NCBI GenBank assembly: GCA_934747765.1
Contig: CAKVGZ010000001.1
Coordinates: 124,001 to 188,000, forward strand
Direction: 5' to 3'
DNA length: 64,000 bases
Origin: an uncultured Clostridia bacterium
GTDB taxonomy: Bacteria; Bacillota; Clostridia; Christensenellales; UBA1242
The notes below the pieces were generated by a model, which ran no database searches, was not told the DNA's origin, and was given only the letters and a program-made list of their open reading frames with translations. Positions 27,601 through 35,149 of the stretch are shown piece after piece (within the stretch, counting starts at the first letter, position 1; every line of letters starts with the position of its first letter). The position numbers and the translations under genes are program-made.

Positions 27601-27724
27601 GTTTAAGACCAGAATAAAAACAGAAGTTTTGGCAAAAGACAAAGAAGAAGATATTGTTAATCCAACAATTGAAAAAGAAGTTGAAATTGGCGACGAAAAA
27701 TTTGTTATTGAACTTAAAAATTAG
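24602..27724 (+). CDS. ileS: Isoleucyl-tRNA synthetase with altered HIGH signature
   Basis: 1040-aa class I synthetase charging tRNA-Ile. Catalytic domain, large CP1 editing domain, KFSKS (592-596) in the KMSKS position, and an anticodon-binding C-terminus. Cysteine pairs (CSHCG, CWRCK, CEKCG, CPHCG) suggest several zinc sites. In place of HXGH the enzyme reads KLHH (55-58) within GPITANNEMKLHHCW, like the swapped GXHH form reported for mupirocin-resistant type 2 IleRS. CAGGAG ribosome binding site. Probably begins a run with the rlmI-like gene 10 nt downstream. Confidence 0.95.
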   Translation: MKKEVAMPNLVKNEENVLMFWKDNDIFKKLQEKNKKTGKYYAFLDGPITANNEMKLHHCWNRSLKDIMLRYKALKGFDMHYQNGFDAQGLWVEVGTEKALGLKDKRDIINFGMDKFTEECISRVKNFAAIIAKQSQRLGQWMNWDDSYFTNSDTNITTIWYFLKKCHEKGWLIEKYRPMPWCSHCGTSLSEHELADSYQDMEHTAVFFKLPVSNSNLDMLVWTTTPWTLSSNVAIAVNPELEYCICKVKSSNRLLVVGKSATKVLKDDLISVEKVVKGSELVGKTYETCFPELSEQNFEHKIVAWEDVDAVEGSGAVHIAPGCGAEDFELGQKLGLPNVCPVDENGIFYDNFGFLAGKDTTEVADIVFEELEKRGKLYYTHKYKHRYPICWRCKKPLIFRLTKEWYIKADEIRPLLIEAVETVEWQPEFMKKRMLDWLTNMGDWNISRKRFYGLPLPFYRCEKCGELVVVGSLEELEKLSSKEAVEKLPHLHRPYIDNIEITCPHCGEKVKRVSEVGDCWLDAGITPFSTKKYFTDKEFWKKNFPAECVIEMKEQIRLWFYSLLFMSVTLEGRAPYKKVIGFAMLVAEDGSKFSKSGPNNISFNDLVNKTGADVIRYIFASNNMLNDTRFGFGITDEVKRKLLGLWNAYVFFNTYAIIDKPNLNGFVPNFESFDVTDKWLFEECNKFVQQSESNYETNKYYLVVKDFENFIDNLTNWYIRVNRRRFWKSEDEEDKLNAYWSLYNALKTICQVMSPIIPFLSEYIWQNMVREMENNAEESIFLASFPEASNVRFEGLDKQTDDVREIIAIAQRLRNENQIKVKQPLKAMYLNVKEDTAKATKVFENIIKDELNIKEIVFEHDNTKFNDEFLTVDFKRAGAVLKGEVQKLKQILLETSENEMKELVKMFKQGKVNVGPFKDLDADLFILSFKAKNEFVIATENDKTVVLDITIDKELMKEGLAREIIRTIQVLRKEAGFKVEERISIAFKNVSDTIKDIVNKFKTRIKTEVLAKDKEEDIVNPTIEKEVEIGDEKFVIELKN

Positions 27725-27733
27725 TGAGGAAAA

Positions 27734-28591
27734 ATGCAAGTTAATACAGAATGGAAAGACTATGAGATAATTGCAACTGGAAATGGTGAAAAGCTTGAAA
27801 GATGGGGCGACGTTAAATTGCTTCGCCCTGACCCTCAAGTTATTTGGCCTGCAAGTCGTGACCTTTCAAAAGAAAAAAATCTTTCCGCACATTACATTCG
27901 CCAGTCAACAGGCGGAGGATATTGGGAAAACATCAAAGGATTTCCAAATGAATGGCAAATTGGCTGGAGGAACTTGAAGTTTCTGATAAAGCCAATGGGG
28001 TTCAAGCACACAGGGCTTTTCCCAGAGCAAGCGGTTAATTGGGCCAAAATGATTGAACTAATAAAAAATGCAAAACGTGAAATAAAAGTGCTTAACCTTT
28101 TTGCCTACACTGGTGGAGCAACCGTGGCTTGCGCAAGCGCTGGAGCGAATGTTGTTCACATTGATGCAAGCAAAGGAATGGTTGAAAGAGCGAAAGAAAA
28201 TCTTGCGCTTTCTGGACTGAAAGACAAGCCGGTGAGATTCATTGTTGAAGATTGCAAAAAATTTGTTGAACGTGAAATTAGACGCGGAAACAAATATGAT
28301 GCAATCATTATGGACCCTCCATCTTATGGGCGTGGGCCAAGTGGGGAAATTTGGAAAATTGAAGAAAACTTGTTTGATTTCGTGAAACTATGTTTTCAAG
28401 TTCTAAGCGACAATCCACTTTTTGTTTTGATTAACTCCTACACAACAGGTCTTCAACCTCAAGTTATAAAGAATGTGCTCATGCTGAACGCAAAAAACAA
28501 AAATGCCAAGTGTGATGCATACGAAGTTGGGCTTCCAACAGATGAAAAAATTGTTTTGCCTTGTGGGGCCAGTGGAATTTTGACTTTTTAA
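27734..28591 (+). CDS. RlmI-like class I SAM-dependent methyltransferase
   Basis: 285 aa. SAM-binding motif LNLFAYTGGATVACASAGA, then IIMDPPSYGRGPSGEIW, the catalytic NPPY-like loop as DPPSYG. The family includes 23S rRNA m5C methyltransferases, but the PUA domain of RlmI is lacking, and the target cannot be assigned. GTGAGG ribosome binding site, 10 nt after ileS; the downstream pseudouridine synthase is 12 nt away, so these are cotranscribed RNA-modification genes. Confidence 0.8.
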   Translation: MQVNTEWKDYEIIATGNGEKLERWGDVKLLRPDPQVIWPASRDLSKEKNLSAHYIRQSTGGGYWENIKGFPNEWQIGWRNLKFLIKPMGFKHTGLFPEQAVNWAKMIELIKNAKREIKVLNLFAYTGGATVACASAGANVVHIDASKGMVERAKENLALSGLKDKPVRFIVEDCKKFVEREIRRGNKYDAIIMDPPSYGRGPSGEIWKIEENLFDFVKLCFQVLSDNPLFVLINSYTTGLQPQVIKNVLMLNAKNKNAKCDAYEVGLPTDEKIVLPCGASGILTF

Positions 28592-28602
28592 AAGAGAGAA
28601 TT

Positions 28603-29391
28603 ATGGAAAAAAATTTAGATGTAATTTATGAAGATAATCATGTGATAGTTGTTGTTAAGCCTCACAATGTTCCTTCTCAAGAAGATGACACAAAAGATGA
28701 GGACATGCTGTCGCGGGTTAAAAAATATATAAAAGAAAAATATAACAAACCAGGCAATGTTTATGTTGGGCTTGTTCATCGTTTGGATCGTCCAACTGGC
28801 GGAATTATGTGTTTTGCAAAAACATCAAAAGCTGCTTCACGATTGGCAAAAGAAATTCAAAATGGCGAAATGAAAAAAGAATATTTGACCGTTTTGGAAG
28901 GGCAACTTCCTTTAAAAACAAAACATATTGTTAACTATTTGAAAAAAGATGAAGAAAACAATTTGGTAAAAATTGTTCCAATGAGCGAAGTTGGAGCAAA
29001 AAAAGCAGAATTAATTTACGAAGTTATTGAAACTGAAAATGAATATAAGGAAATTGAACTGAAAAAATCTAACTACAAAATCAATGAAAACATGGACTTA
29101 ACAAATCAACAACCTAAAATGATTAAACAAATTTCAAACACGTTGTCACTAACAAAAATTCAACTTCTAACAGGGAGAAGTCACCAAATTCGTGTTCAAA
29201 TGTCAAATTTGAAAGCACCAGTGTATGGCGATGGCAAATATGGGGCAAAACTTGGAAGGACAAAAGAACTTGCTCTTTGGGCATATAAACTTGAATTTAT
29301 TCACCCAACAACAAAACAAAAGATGACTTTCAAAGTTCTTCCAGATGGCGAAAAAGAACCTTGGAACAAATTTAATTTGTTAAAAATATAA
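28603..29391 (+). CDS. RluA-family pseudouridine synthase
   Basis: 262 aa. Catalytic aspartate D62 in HRLDRPTGG. Lacks an S4 domain at the N-terminus, so it is the short RluA/RluC-like type acting on rRNA or tRNA; target unknown. The ATG at 28603 follows AAAGAGAG; an earlier in-frame ATG lies inside the upstream gene. An insertion of about 30 charged residues (around 147-180) precedes the conserved LLTGRSHQIRVQM motif. Confidence 0.9.
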   Translation: MEKNLDVIYEDNHVIVVVKPHNVPSQEDDTKDEDMLSRVKKYIKEKYNKPGNVYVGLVHRLDRPTGGIMCFAKTSKAASRLAKEIQNGEMKKEYLTVLEGQLPLKTKHIVNYLKKDEENNLVKIVPMSEVGAKKAELIYEVIETENEYKEIELKKSNYKINENMDLTNQQPKMIKQISNTLSLTKIQLLTGRSHQIRVQMSNLKAPVYGDGKYGAKLGRTKELALWAYKLEFIHPTTKQKMTFKVLPDGEKEPWNKFNLLKI

Positions 29392-29401
29392 GAGGGATTG
29401 A

Positions 29402-31162
29402 ATGAAAAAAAGAAGTGAAATTGAAGAACAATATAAATGGGATTTGAGCGGATATTTTAATGACGAAAATGAATTTAATAAAGAATTTGCATTTTTGAAA
29501 TCAAAACTGAGTGCTTTTGAAGTTTTTCGGGGCAAGTTGACAAACGAAAAAAATATTTTGGAGTGTTTGGAACTTGATGAAAAACTGAGCAAACGTCTTG
29601 AAGTTCTCTGCGTTTATGCCAGCCTTAAATTGAGCGAAGATGCAGGTGATTCGAAAAATCAAGAACGTTTGAATCAAGTTTCGTCACTCATGACAGAATT
29701 TTCTGCAAACACTTCTTTTGTTGCTGTTGAAATAAAAAAGAATCCAGATTCGCTTTTGAAAAAGCTTCAAAAAGAAAGCGAATTCAAAAATTTCTTTAAA
29801 GATATTTTGAGAAACAAAAAACATATTCTATCCGAAAAGGAAGAAAAATTGCTTTCAATGTGCGGCGAATTTGCAGGTGGATTTTCAAACAACTTTGGAG
29901 CTTTTGATGACGCAGATTTGAAGTTTCCAAAAGTTCAAGACAAAAACGGAAAATTTCACGAGTTAAATCATTCAACATATCTAAAACTTTTGCAAAGTTC
30001 TGATCGAATTTTGCGAAAAAATACTTTTGAAACGTTTAACGGTCAATATGGGAAATTTAACAATTTTCTTGCTTCAAACTATATTTCAAATATAAAAGCA
30101 GATGTTTTTTATGCAAAAGCTTCGAAATATGAAAATTGTTTGGATAAATCAATTTTTCTTGAAGAAGCAAGTCGAAAGGTTTATGACACCTTAATCAAAA
30201 GTGTTAATGATAACATCTCAGTTTTTTATGAATATTTTGATGTTAAAAGAAAAAGTCAAGGCTTGAAAGATTTTGCTCTTTATGATCAATATGTTAAAGA
30301 AAGCCAAATTCAGAAAAAGTACACTTTCGACCAAGCAATTGAAATAATCAAAAAAGCAACAAGCCCTCTTGGTGAGTTTTATGGAAAACTTTTGGACAAA
30401 GCTGTTCAAGAAAGATGGATTGATATCTATCCAAACGAAAACAAAGACAGCGGAGCTTTTTCAAGCGGAGCATATGGGAAAAATCCTGTTTTGCTAACTA
30501 ACTTTGTTGGTGACACAAATTCTCTTTTCACTCTTGCTCATGAACTTGGTCACAGCATGCACACATATTTGTCCAACAATAACAACAATTTTGACCAAGC
30601 ATCCTACACAATATTTGTTGCAGAAGTTGCATCAATTGTTAATGAAATGTTGCTGTTGAAATATCTTTTAAATAATTCGAAATCTGACAAAGAAAAAATA
30701 TATTATTATGACTATTTTTTGAGTGAGTTTAAAAGCACTGTGTTCCGCCAAACAATGTTCAGTGAATTTGAACAATTTGCACACGAAACTTTAGAAAAAG
30801 GTGAATCTATTTCAGCAGAAATTTTGAACAAAATTTATTATGACCTTAACAAAAAATATTTTGGGGAAAACGTGAAATTTGTTGATGAAATAAAATATGA
30901 ATGGTCGCGAATCCCACATTTTTACAATTCATTTTATGTGTACAAATATGCGATAGGAATGATTTCAGCTTTATATTTAACTGAAAATATAATTCCTTCT
31001 AATCCAGAAAGATATATAAATTTCTTGAAATCTGGAAGCACAAAAGGCCCCATTGAACTGCTTTTTGACGCAGGCGTTAACCTTGAAAAACAAGATGTTT
31101 TCAATCGCGCATTTAGTGGCGCACTTGACATGATTGAAAAATGGAAAAAACTATTAAAATAG
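29402..31162 (+). CDS. pepF: Oligoendopeptidase F (M3 family)
   Basis: 586-aa cytosolic zinc peptidase. HELGH at 380-384 within TLAHELGHSMHTYLS is the active site, and the downstream glutamate is in FVAEVASIVNEM. The YKYAIGMISALYL segment near the C-terminus is typical of PepF. It degrades oligopeptides. AAGAGGG lies upstream of the ATG; the next gene starts 10 nt after its stop with GGAG, so they are likely cotranscribed. Confidence 0.93.
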   Translation: MKKRSEIEEQYKWDLSGYFNDENEFNKEFAFLKSKLSAFEVFRGKLTNEKNILECLELDEKLSKRLEVLCVYASLKLSEDAGDSKNQERLNQVSSLMTEFSANTSFVAVEIKKNPDSLLKKLQKESEFKNFFKDILRNKKHILSEKEEKLLSMCGEFAGGFSNNFGAFDDADLKFPKVQDKNGKFHELNHSTYLKLLQSSDRILRKNTFETFNGQYGKFNNFLASNYISNIKADVFYAKASKYENCLDKSIFLEEASRKVYDTLIKSVNDNISVFYEYFDVKRKSQGLKDFALYDQYVKESQIQKKYTFDQAIEIIKKATSPLGEFYGKLLDKAVQERWIDIYPNENKDSGAFSSGAYGKNPVLLTNFVGDTNSLFTLAHELGHSMHTYLSNNNNNFDQASYTIFVAEVASIVNEMLLLKYLLNNSKSDKEKIYYYDYFLSEFKSTVFRQTMFSEFEQFAHETLEKGESISAEILNKIYYDLNKKYFGENVKFVDEIKYEWSRIPHFYNSFYVYKYAIGMISALYLTENIIPSNPERYINFLKSGSTKGPIELLFDAGVNLEKQDVFNRAFSGALDMIEKWKKLLK

Positions 31163-31171
31163 GAGATAAAA

Positions 31172-32371
31172 ATGGAACTTCTTGCACCAGCGGGGAATAT
31201 GGAAAAACTAAAAACTGCAATATATTTTGGATCAGATGCAGTTTATGTTGCAGGCAAAAAATTTGGATTACGCGCTTTTGCTGGCAATTTTGACGAAAAT
31301 GAACTTTTGGAGGCGTCGAACTTTGTTCACGAAAATCACAAAAAAATATATGTAACTGTGAACATAGTTGCACATAACTCAGATTTTGACGGATTGGAAG
31401 AATATCTAAAATTCCTTGAAGAAATTGGAGTTGATGCAATAATTGTGAGCGATATCGGAATCATGCAAATTGCAAAACAATGTGCACCAAAACTCGACAT
31501 ACATGTCAGCACACAGGCAAATGTCACAAACAAATTTACGGCAAAATTTTTTGCAGACTTTGGGGCAAAACGAATTGTTCTTGCACGAGAACTTTCTCTT
31601 GTTGAAATCAAAGAAATTCGAGATTTTCTTCCTGCCGATGTTGAACTTGAATGTTTTGTGCACGGGGCAATGTGCATAAGCTATTCCGGAAGATGTTTGC
31701 TTTCGAATTATTTAACAAGTCGTGATGGAAATCGCGGAGCGTGTGTTCAGGCATGCAGATGGGAATACACAATTTGTGAAAAATCTCGTGGTGGTGACGG
31801 ATATGAAATTCAAGAAGACAATCGCGGGACTTACATACTTAACTCCAAAGATTTAAACATGATTCAACATCTAAAAGAGCTTGAAGAAGCTGGTGTTGAG
31901 AGCCTTAAGATTGAGGGCAGAATGAAATCCGCATATTATGTGGGAAACACCGTGAATGCCTACAGACGCGCGCTTGACAGCCTCAAAAATGGCATTCCTC
32001 TTTCAAATGAAATCTACAATGAAACATTTAAATCGAGTCACAGAAAATATACAACAGGTTTTTATTTTGGTCGTGACGAAAGTGAATGTTTGGAAAGTTC
32101 AATGCCAGTTCAAAGTCATGAGTTTATGGCTGTTGTTGTTGCCGATCAAAACAATGGAGAAGCCATTATCCAACAAAGAAATAGATTTGCGGTTGGAGAT
32201 ACACTCGAGGTTCTTTCGCCAAATCAAACTTTTAACAAACAGATTTTGGTTGAAAAAATGTTTGATTTAAACGGGAATGTGGTTGTGGACGCAAAAAATG
32301 TTAAAGAACAACTTATTTTAAAAACAAATTTGCCTCTAAAATCTGGCGATATACTTAGAAAGGAAATTTAA
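31172..32371 (+). CDS. trhP: U32 peptidase-family protein, TrhP-like
   Basis: 399 aa. ELLAPAGNMEKLKTAIYFG at the start and the family signature CFVHGAMCISYSGRCLLSNY are clear; the clustered cysteines (MCISYSGRC, GACVQACRW) match the Fe-S binding pattern of U32 RNA-modification proteins. TrhP-type members hydroxylate U34 of tRNA. A peptidase role is now doubted for the family. Last gene before tRNA-Leu. Confidence 0.85.
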   Translation: MELLAPAGNMEKLKTAIYFGSDAVYVAGKKFGLRAFAGNFDENELLEASNFVHENHKKIYVTVNIVAHNSDFDGLEEYLKFLEEIGVDAIIVSDIGIMQIAKQCAPKLDIHVSTQANVTNKFTAKFFADFGAKRIVLARELSLVEIKEIRDFLPADVELECFVHGAMCISYSGRCLLSNYLTSRDGNRGACVQACRWEYTICEKSRGGDGYEIQEDNRGTYILNSKDLNMIQHLKELEEAGVESLKIEGRMKSAYYVGNTVNAYRRALDSLKNGIPLSNEIYNETFKSSHRKYTTGFYFGRDESECLESSMPVQSHEFMAVVVADQNNGEAIIQQRNRFAVGDTLEVLSPNQTFNKQILVEKMFDLNGNVVVDAKNVKEQLILKTNLPLKSGDILRKEI

Positions 32372-32389
32372 ATATTTATTAAAATTTTC

Positions 32390-32418
32390 TTGACTATAAC
32401 AAAAATGTGTGTTATATT
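32390..32418 (+). promoter_or_regulatory. Promoter of tRNA-Leu
   Basis: TTGACT (32390-32395), 17-nt spacer, TATATT (32413-32418). A small ATGCTT/AAGCAT hairpin follows before the mature 5' end. Confidence 0.75.
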
Positions 32419-32443
32419 ATTCATGCTTTAAAAATAAGCATGT

Positions 32444-32528
32444 GCGGTCGTGGCGGAAATGGTAGACGCGCAAGACTAAGGATCTTGTGGAGCGATCTGT
32501 CCGGGTTCAAGTCCCGGCGTCCGCACCA
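32444..32528 (+). tRNA. tRNA-Leu (anticodon AAG), CCA encoded
   Basis: 85-nt class II tRNA with a long variable arm. Anticodon stem CAAGA/TCTTG holds loop CTAAGGA, so the anticodon is AAG and reads CTT, which appears to be a dominant Leu codon in the window. T-arm CCGGG-TTCAAGT-CCCGG. In the acceptor stem GCGGTCG/CGTCCGC position 5 faces U with U, a mismatch. Its 3' end borders the integrase remnant. Confidence 0.93.
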
Positions 32529-32537
32529 TCGATAAAT

Positions 32538-32559
32538 AGGGCAGTGTAGCCCTTTTTTT
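32538..32559 (+). terminator. Terminator after tRNA-Leu
   Basis: AGGGC / GCCCT stem, 6-nt loop and T7. Confidence 0.85.
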
Positions 32560-32579
32560 GTTGTTTTGAGAAATGCTGC

Positions 32580-32612
32580 TTTTGCTCAAAAAACACCCAT
32601 TTTGAGCCAAAA
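32580..32612. repeat. Inverted repeat between tRNA-Leu and integrase remnant
   Basis: TTTTGCTCAAAA (32580-32591) faces TTTTGAGCCAAAA (32600-32612) with one bulged base; a further TTTTGAG lies at 32564-32570. Position suggests recombinase arm sites of the lost integrative element. Confidence 0.5.
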
Positions 32613-32636
32613 GTTGGGTATGAAATTGGGTACGAT

Positions 32637-32867
32637 TCACTCGATGTAATAAAGGTTGTCATATAACTTAATCAGCTCATCTTTATCAATTCTGTTGTCA
32701 TGCAAATTAGTGTAAATGTCTGCCGTGATTTGATAACTGCTGTGACCCATTTGAAGTTGAACAAACTTTGTGTTCGCCTCCAAATAGAACATATTCGTTG
32801 CATAGGTGTGCCTCAAACAATTTAAGCACCCTTCAATACAAAGTTCTCTTAAAAAATATTGACTATT
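32637..32867 (-). pseudogene. Truncated tyrosine recombinase (integrase) C-terminus
   Basis: About 70 codons on the minus strand, in frame to a TGA at 32637-32639. They encode the catalytic end of a phage-type integrase: LRHTYAT (box II Arg-His), QMGHSSYQITADIYTNL with the second His and the nucleophile Tyr, and a short tail ending YYIE. The first catalytic Arg, the SAM-like core-binding domain and any start are missing, and the similarity stops near 32850 where the ygjV-like gene begins. It lies next to tRNA-Leu as expected for an element integrated there and later eroded. Confidence 0.85.
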
Positions 32868-32887
32868 ATGTCGAAAAGTGCTATTAC
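32859..32887 (+). promoter_or_regulatory. Promoter of the YgjV-like gene
   Basis: TTGACT (32859-32864), 17-nt spacer, TATTAC (32882-32887), 8 nt before the ATG; it lies in the broken integrase end. Confidence 0.55.
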
Positions 32888-32895
32888 TCTTGCTG

Positions 32896-33465
32896 ATGGA
32901 TTTATACTTTATTTTATCGCAAATTTTTGGTGGGTTTGCTGTTGTCTTTGCGTGTTTGAGTTATTTTTGCAACAAAAAGAATTTTCTTTTGGTGCAAACA
33001 TGCGCAAACATGTTTTTTGCAATAGGATTCTTTTTTGTTGGTGGATATTTAGCATTTGTTGTGTCATTAATTAATACTTTAAGAAGTTTGTCGTTTTATT
33101 TTTGCCAAAGAATTAACTTCAAATTTACTTACATATACTTAATATATTTCATTGTTTGTGCATCTGTTGCAACAGGGCTTCTTTGGACGGGTCCACTTGA
33201 CATAATGCCATTTGTTACAAGCGTGATTTTTTCTTGTATATACTTCATCAAAAACATGCAACTGACAAGATATTTGACGCTTGCTCCCAACACAATTCTA
33301 TCAATTTATTCTGCAGTTATGAGGGCTTACACAAACAGTTTGCTTGGAGTGGTTGAAATCTTGTTTACAATAGTTTCGATTGTTAGATATGTTAAAAAAA
33401 ATAAAAAAGACAAAATTCGAAAATTTGATGAAAATGCTGACATTGAGAACGATAAATTGCAATAA
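32896..33465 (+). CDS. YgjV-like membrane protein
   Basis: 189-aa protein with about six hydrophobic segments and a basic, hydrophilic C-terminal tail (KKNKKDKIRK). The opening (FILSQIFGGFAVVFACLSYFCNKKNFLLV) and overall layout match the YgjV inner-membrane family, whose function is unknown. The ATG at 32896 is chosen because a promoter ends 8 nt before it; a GTG at 32878 lies within the promoter spacer. No ribosome binding site. Confidence 0.7.
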   Translation: MDLYFILSQIFGGFAVVFACLSYFCNKKNFLLVQTCANMFFAIGFFFVGGYLAFVVSLINTLRSLSFYFCQRINFKFTYIYLIYFIVCASVATGLLWTGPLDIMPFVTSVIFSCIYFIKNMQLTRYLTLAPNTILSIYSAVMRAYTNSLLGVVEILFTIVSIVRYVKKNKKDKIRKFDENADIENDKLQ

Positions 33466-33480
33466 TTTTAGAATTACCTC

Positions 33481-33509
33481 TTGATTTTTAATTAAACTTG
33501 TATTATACT
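33481..33509 (+). promoter_or_regulatory. Promoter of the 133-aa gene
   Basis: TTGATT (33481-33486), 17-nt spacer, TATACT (33504-33509), then TAAGGAG. Confidence 0.7.
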
Positions 33510-33528
33510 TACTTAGTAAGGAGATAAA

Positions 33529-33930
33529 ATGAAAAGAATTAATAGTAACATGGCACTAAAGAAAATCAGTTTGATTGATTTTGAAAAATTTGTTAAAGAA
33601 GGATTAAGAAAAGACATTGTTGAAATGTTCAAAACTCAAGATGAAACATTCTTTGTTGAACTCAAAACTGATGGTTTTGGAGCAGAACAAAAATATGAAT
33701 TCAACGAGTATGATTGCCAAGCAAAAAACAGATTGTATTGTGGAAATGCAATTGGGAATGGCGAAAAATGGAGAGAATTTGTTTTTGGAAAACTTTCAAA
33801 CCGAGATAAAAGCCTTGCAATAAAATATATTGAAAATGCGCCAAAAACTTTCAAAAAAGAGCTTAACACAAAGTTTGGCGAAGAAATTTCAAAATTCAAA
33901 AAACAGGTTGCTGTTGAACAAGGATTATAG
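33529..33930 (+). CDS. Hypothetical protein, 133 aa
   Basis: Soluble, basic protein of 133 aa that I do not recognise. It is Lys/Phe-rich with a predicted mix of helices and a central NEYDCQAKNRLYCGNAIGNG segment. It has a consensus-like promoter, a TAAGGAG ribosome binding site and its own terminator, so it is a real single-gene unit inside the accessory region. No link to the neighbouring R-M genes beyond location. Confidence 0.65.
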   Translation: MKRINSNMALKKISLIDFEKFVKEGLRKDIVEMFKTQDETFFVELKTDGFGAEQKYEFNEYDCQAKNRLYCGNAIGNGEKWREFVFGKLSNRDKSLAIKYIENAPKTFKKELNTKFGEEISKFKKQVAVEQGL

Positions 33931-33981
33931 TAAAAGAAAATAGAGCTGGAAGGGCTAGCACTTTTGAAACTAGAAAAAAAT

Positions 33982-34018
33982 AAAGGAACTCTACACACAA
34001 AGTAAAGTTCCTTTTTTA
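33982..34018 (+). terminator. Terminator after the 133-aa gene
   Basis: AAAGGAACT (33982-33990) with AGTTCCTTT (34006-34014) and T-run. The rest of 33931-34108 holds nothing else I can support. Confidence 0.8.
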
Positions 34019-34108
34019 TATTAGTCTAAAAAACATTGGAATAAGCCTAAACATTTAAAACTAGCAATCTAAAGAAATATTCTAATTTTATAGCATTTGT
34101 TTTTTTAA

Positions 34109-35149
34109 TTAAACAAACATTGTTATAAGTCTTTTAACTTTAATTTCAATATTGCTTATGTAGTTTTCCATATATTCCCAATCAGGCATATTTGCTAATT
34201 TAATAGGCAGTTTGATTTTTTCTTTTCGCAATATTTCAGGGAACAACCCATTATTATAGTTAAATTTTGATGTTAATGTGTTTAGACAAGAAATTAGAAA
34301 ATAACAAACTTTGGCAGAATATTGTCGAGTATCTATATAATAAATATCTCTTCCTGAAATCCAATCTTCATTTTGATAGAAAAATGATGCATTTTCTGAA
34401 CCAAACGATATAACATTTGCTGGATTTGTGTTCCTGCAAACTTCAGAGCTTTTTATTCTTGCCCTATATTTTATACCATTGTTGAATTTACTTCTTACAA
34501 CATATGGCATACCGTTGATATTTTCATCGACTTGCCTTGTATGATAAACAGAAGGTTTTTTTATTTTTAAAATATCTCCAATATAAAACTCTTGCCATAA
34601 TGTTGTGTCTAGTCTCCTATTGCACTCCCCCCCGATAAGATTTAATAAATTATCTAGTTTTTTCTTTGTATGTTTTTCAATATTTTTCATATAAGATTCC
34701 ATGTATTCCCAATCTGGCTCTCCATTTTTTAAAGATGGCAATGTTATCATTTCTCTACATATTGAAGAGGAACTTAATTGATTGTTGTAGGAATATTTGG
34801 TCAGTTTATTACGTATTACCGAAGCTATAAACAAACCATTCATAGAATTTAAATTTTCATTATATAGAAGAATTATTGCAGAACCTGCACCGCCTCTACC
34901 TAAAAAGTCTTGGTTTTGATAAAAAGAAGAAGAATCTATAGGGCTAATTGTTATACAATTACCTTTATCAAGAATCTCATTTGTTTTTGGAGCGCAATAT
35001 CGTATAATTCCATTATTATAGTTTCCCGATGCGACAAAAGGAGTAGCCCCATCTTCATAATCAAATTGACTTCTTGCTATTGGTCGTTTTATTTTAAATA
35101 AATCTTCTATTTTAAATTCTTTCCATTCTTTGAAATTAATTTTATTCAC
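34109..35149 (-). CDS. Restriction-modification specificity subunit (HsdS / BcgI-B-like)
   Basis: 346 aa with two tandem target-recognition modules, each starting WKEFKIEDLFKIKRP-like (residues 8-22) and WQEFYIGDILKIKKP-like (about 182-196) and each ending in a DWEYME helical spacer. Two half-site modules mean a bipartite DNA target. The length is close to the BcgI B subunit (341 aa in my recollection) and shorter than typical HsdS. Starts within the last codons of the upstream R-M gene, so it is coupled to it. The genes appear richer in TTA and ATA codons than the surrounding core genes. Confidence 0.85.
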   Translation of the reverse strand: MNKINFKEWKEFKIEDLFKIKRPIARSQFDYEDGATPFVASGNYNNGIIRYCAPKTNEILDKGNCITISPIDSSSFYQNQDFLGRGGAGSAIILLYNENLNSMNGLFIASVIRNKLTKYSYNNQLSSSSICREMITLPSLKNGEPDWEYMESYMKNIEKHTKKKLDNLLNLIGGECNRRLDTTLWQEFYIGDILKIKKPSVYHTRQVDENINGMPYVVRSKFNNGIKYRARIKSSEVCRNTNPANVISFGSENASFFYQNEDWISGRDIYYIDTRQYSAKVCYFLISCLNTLTSKFNYNNGLFPEILRKEKIKLPIKLANMPDWEYMENYISNIEIKVKRLITMFV

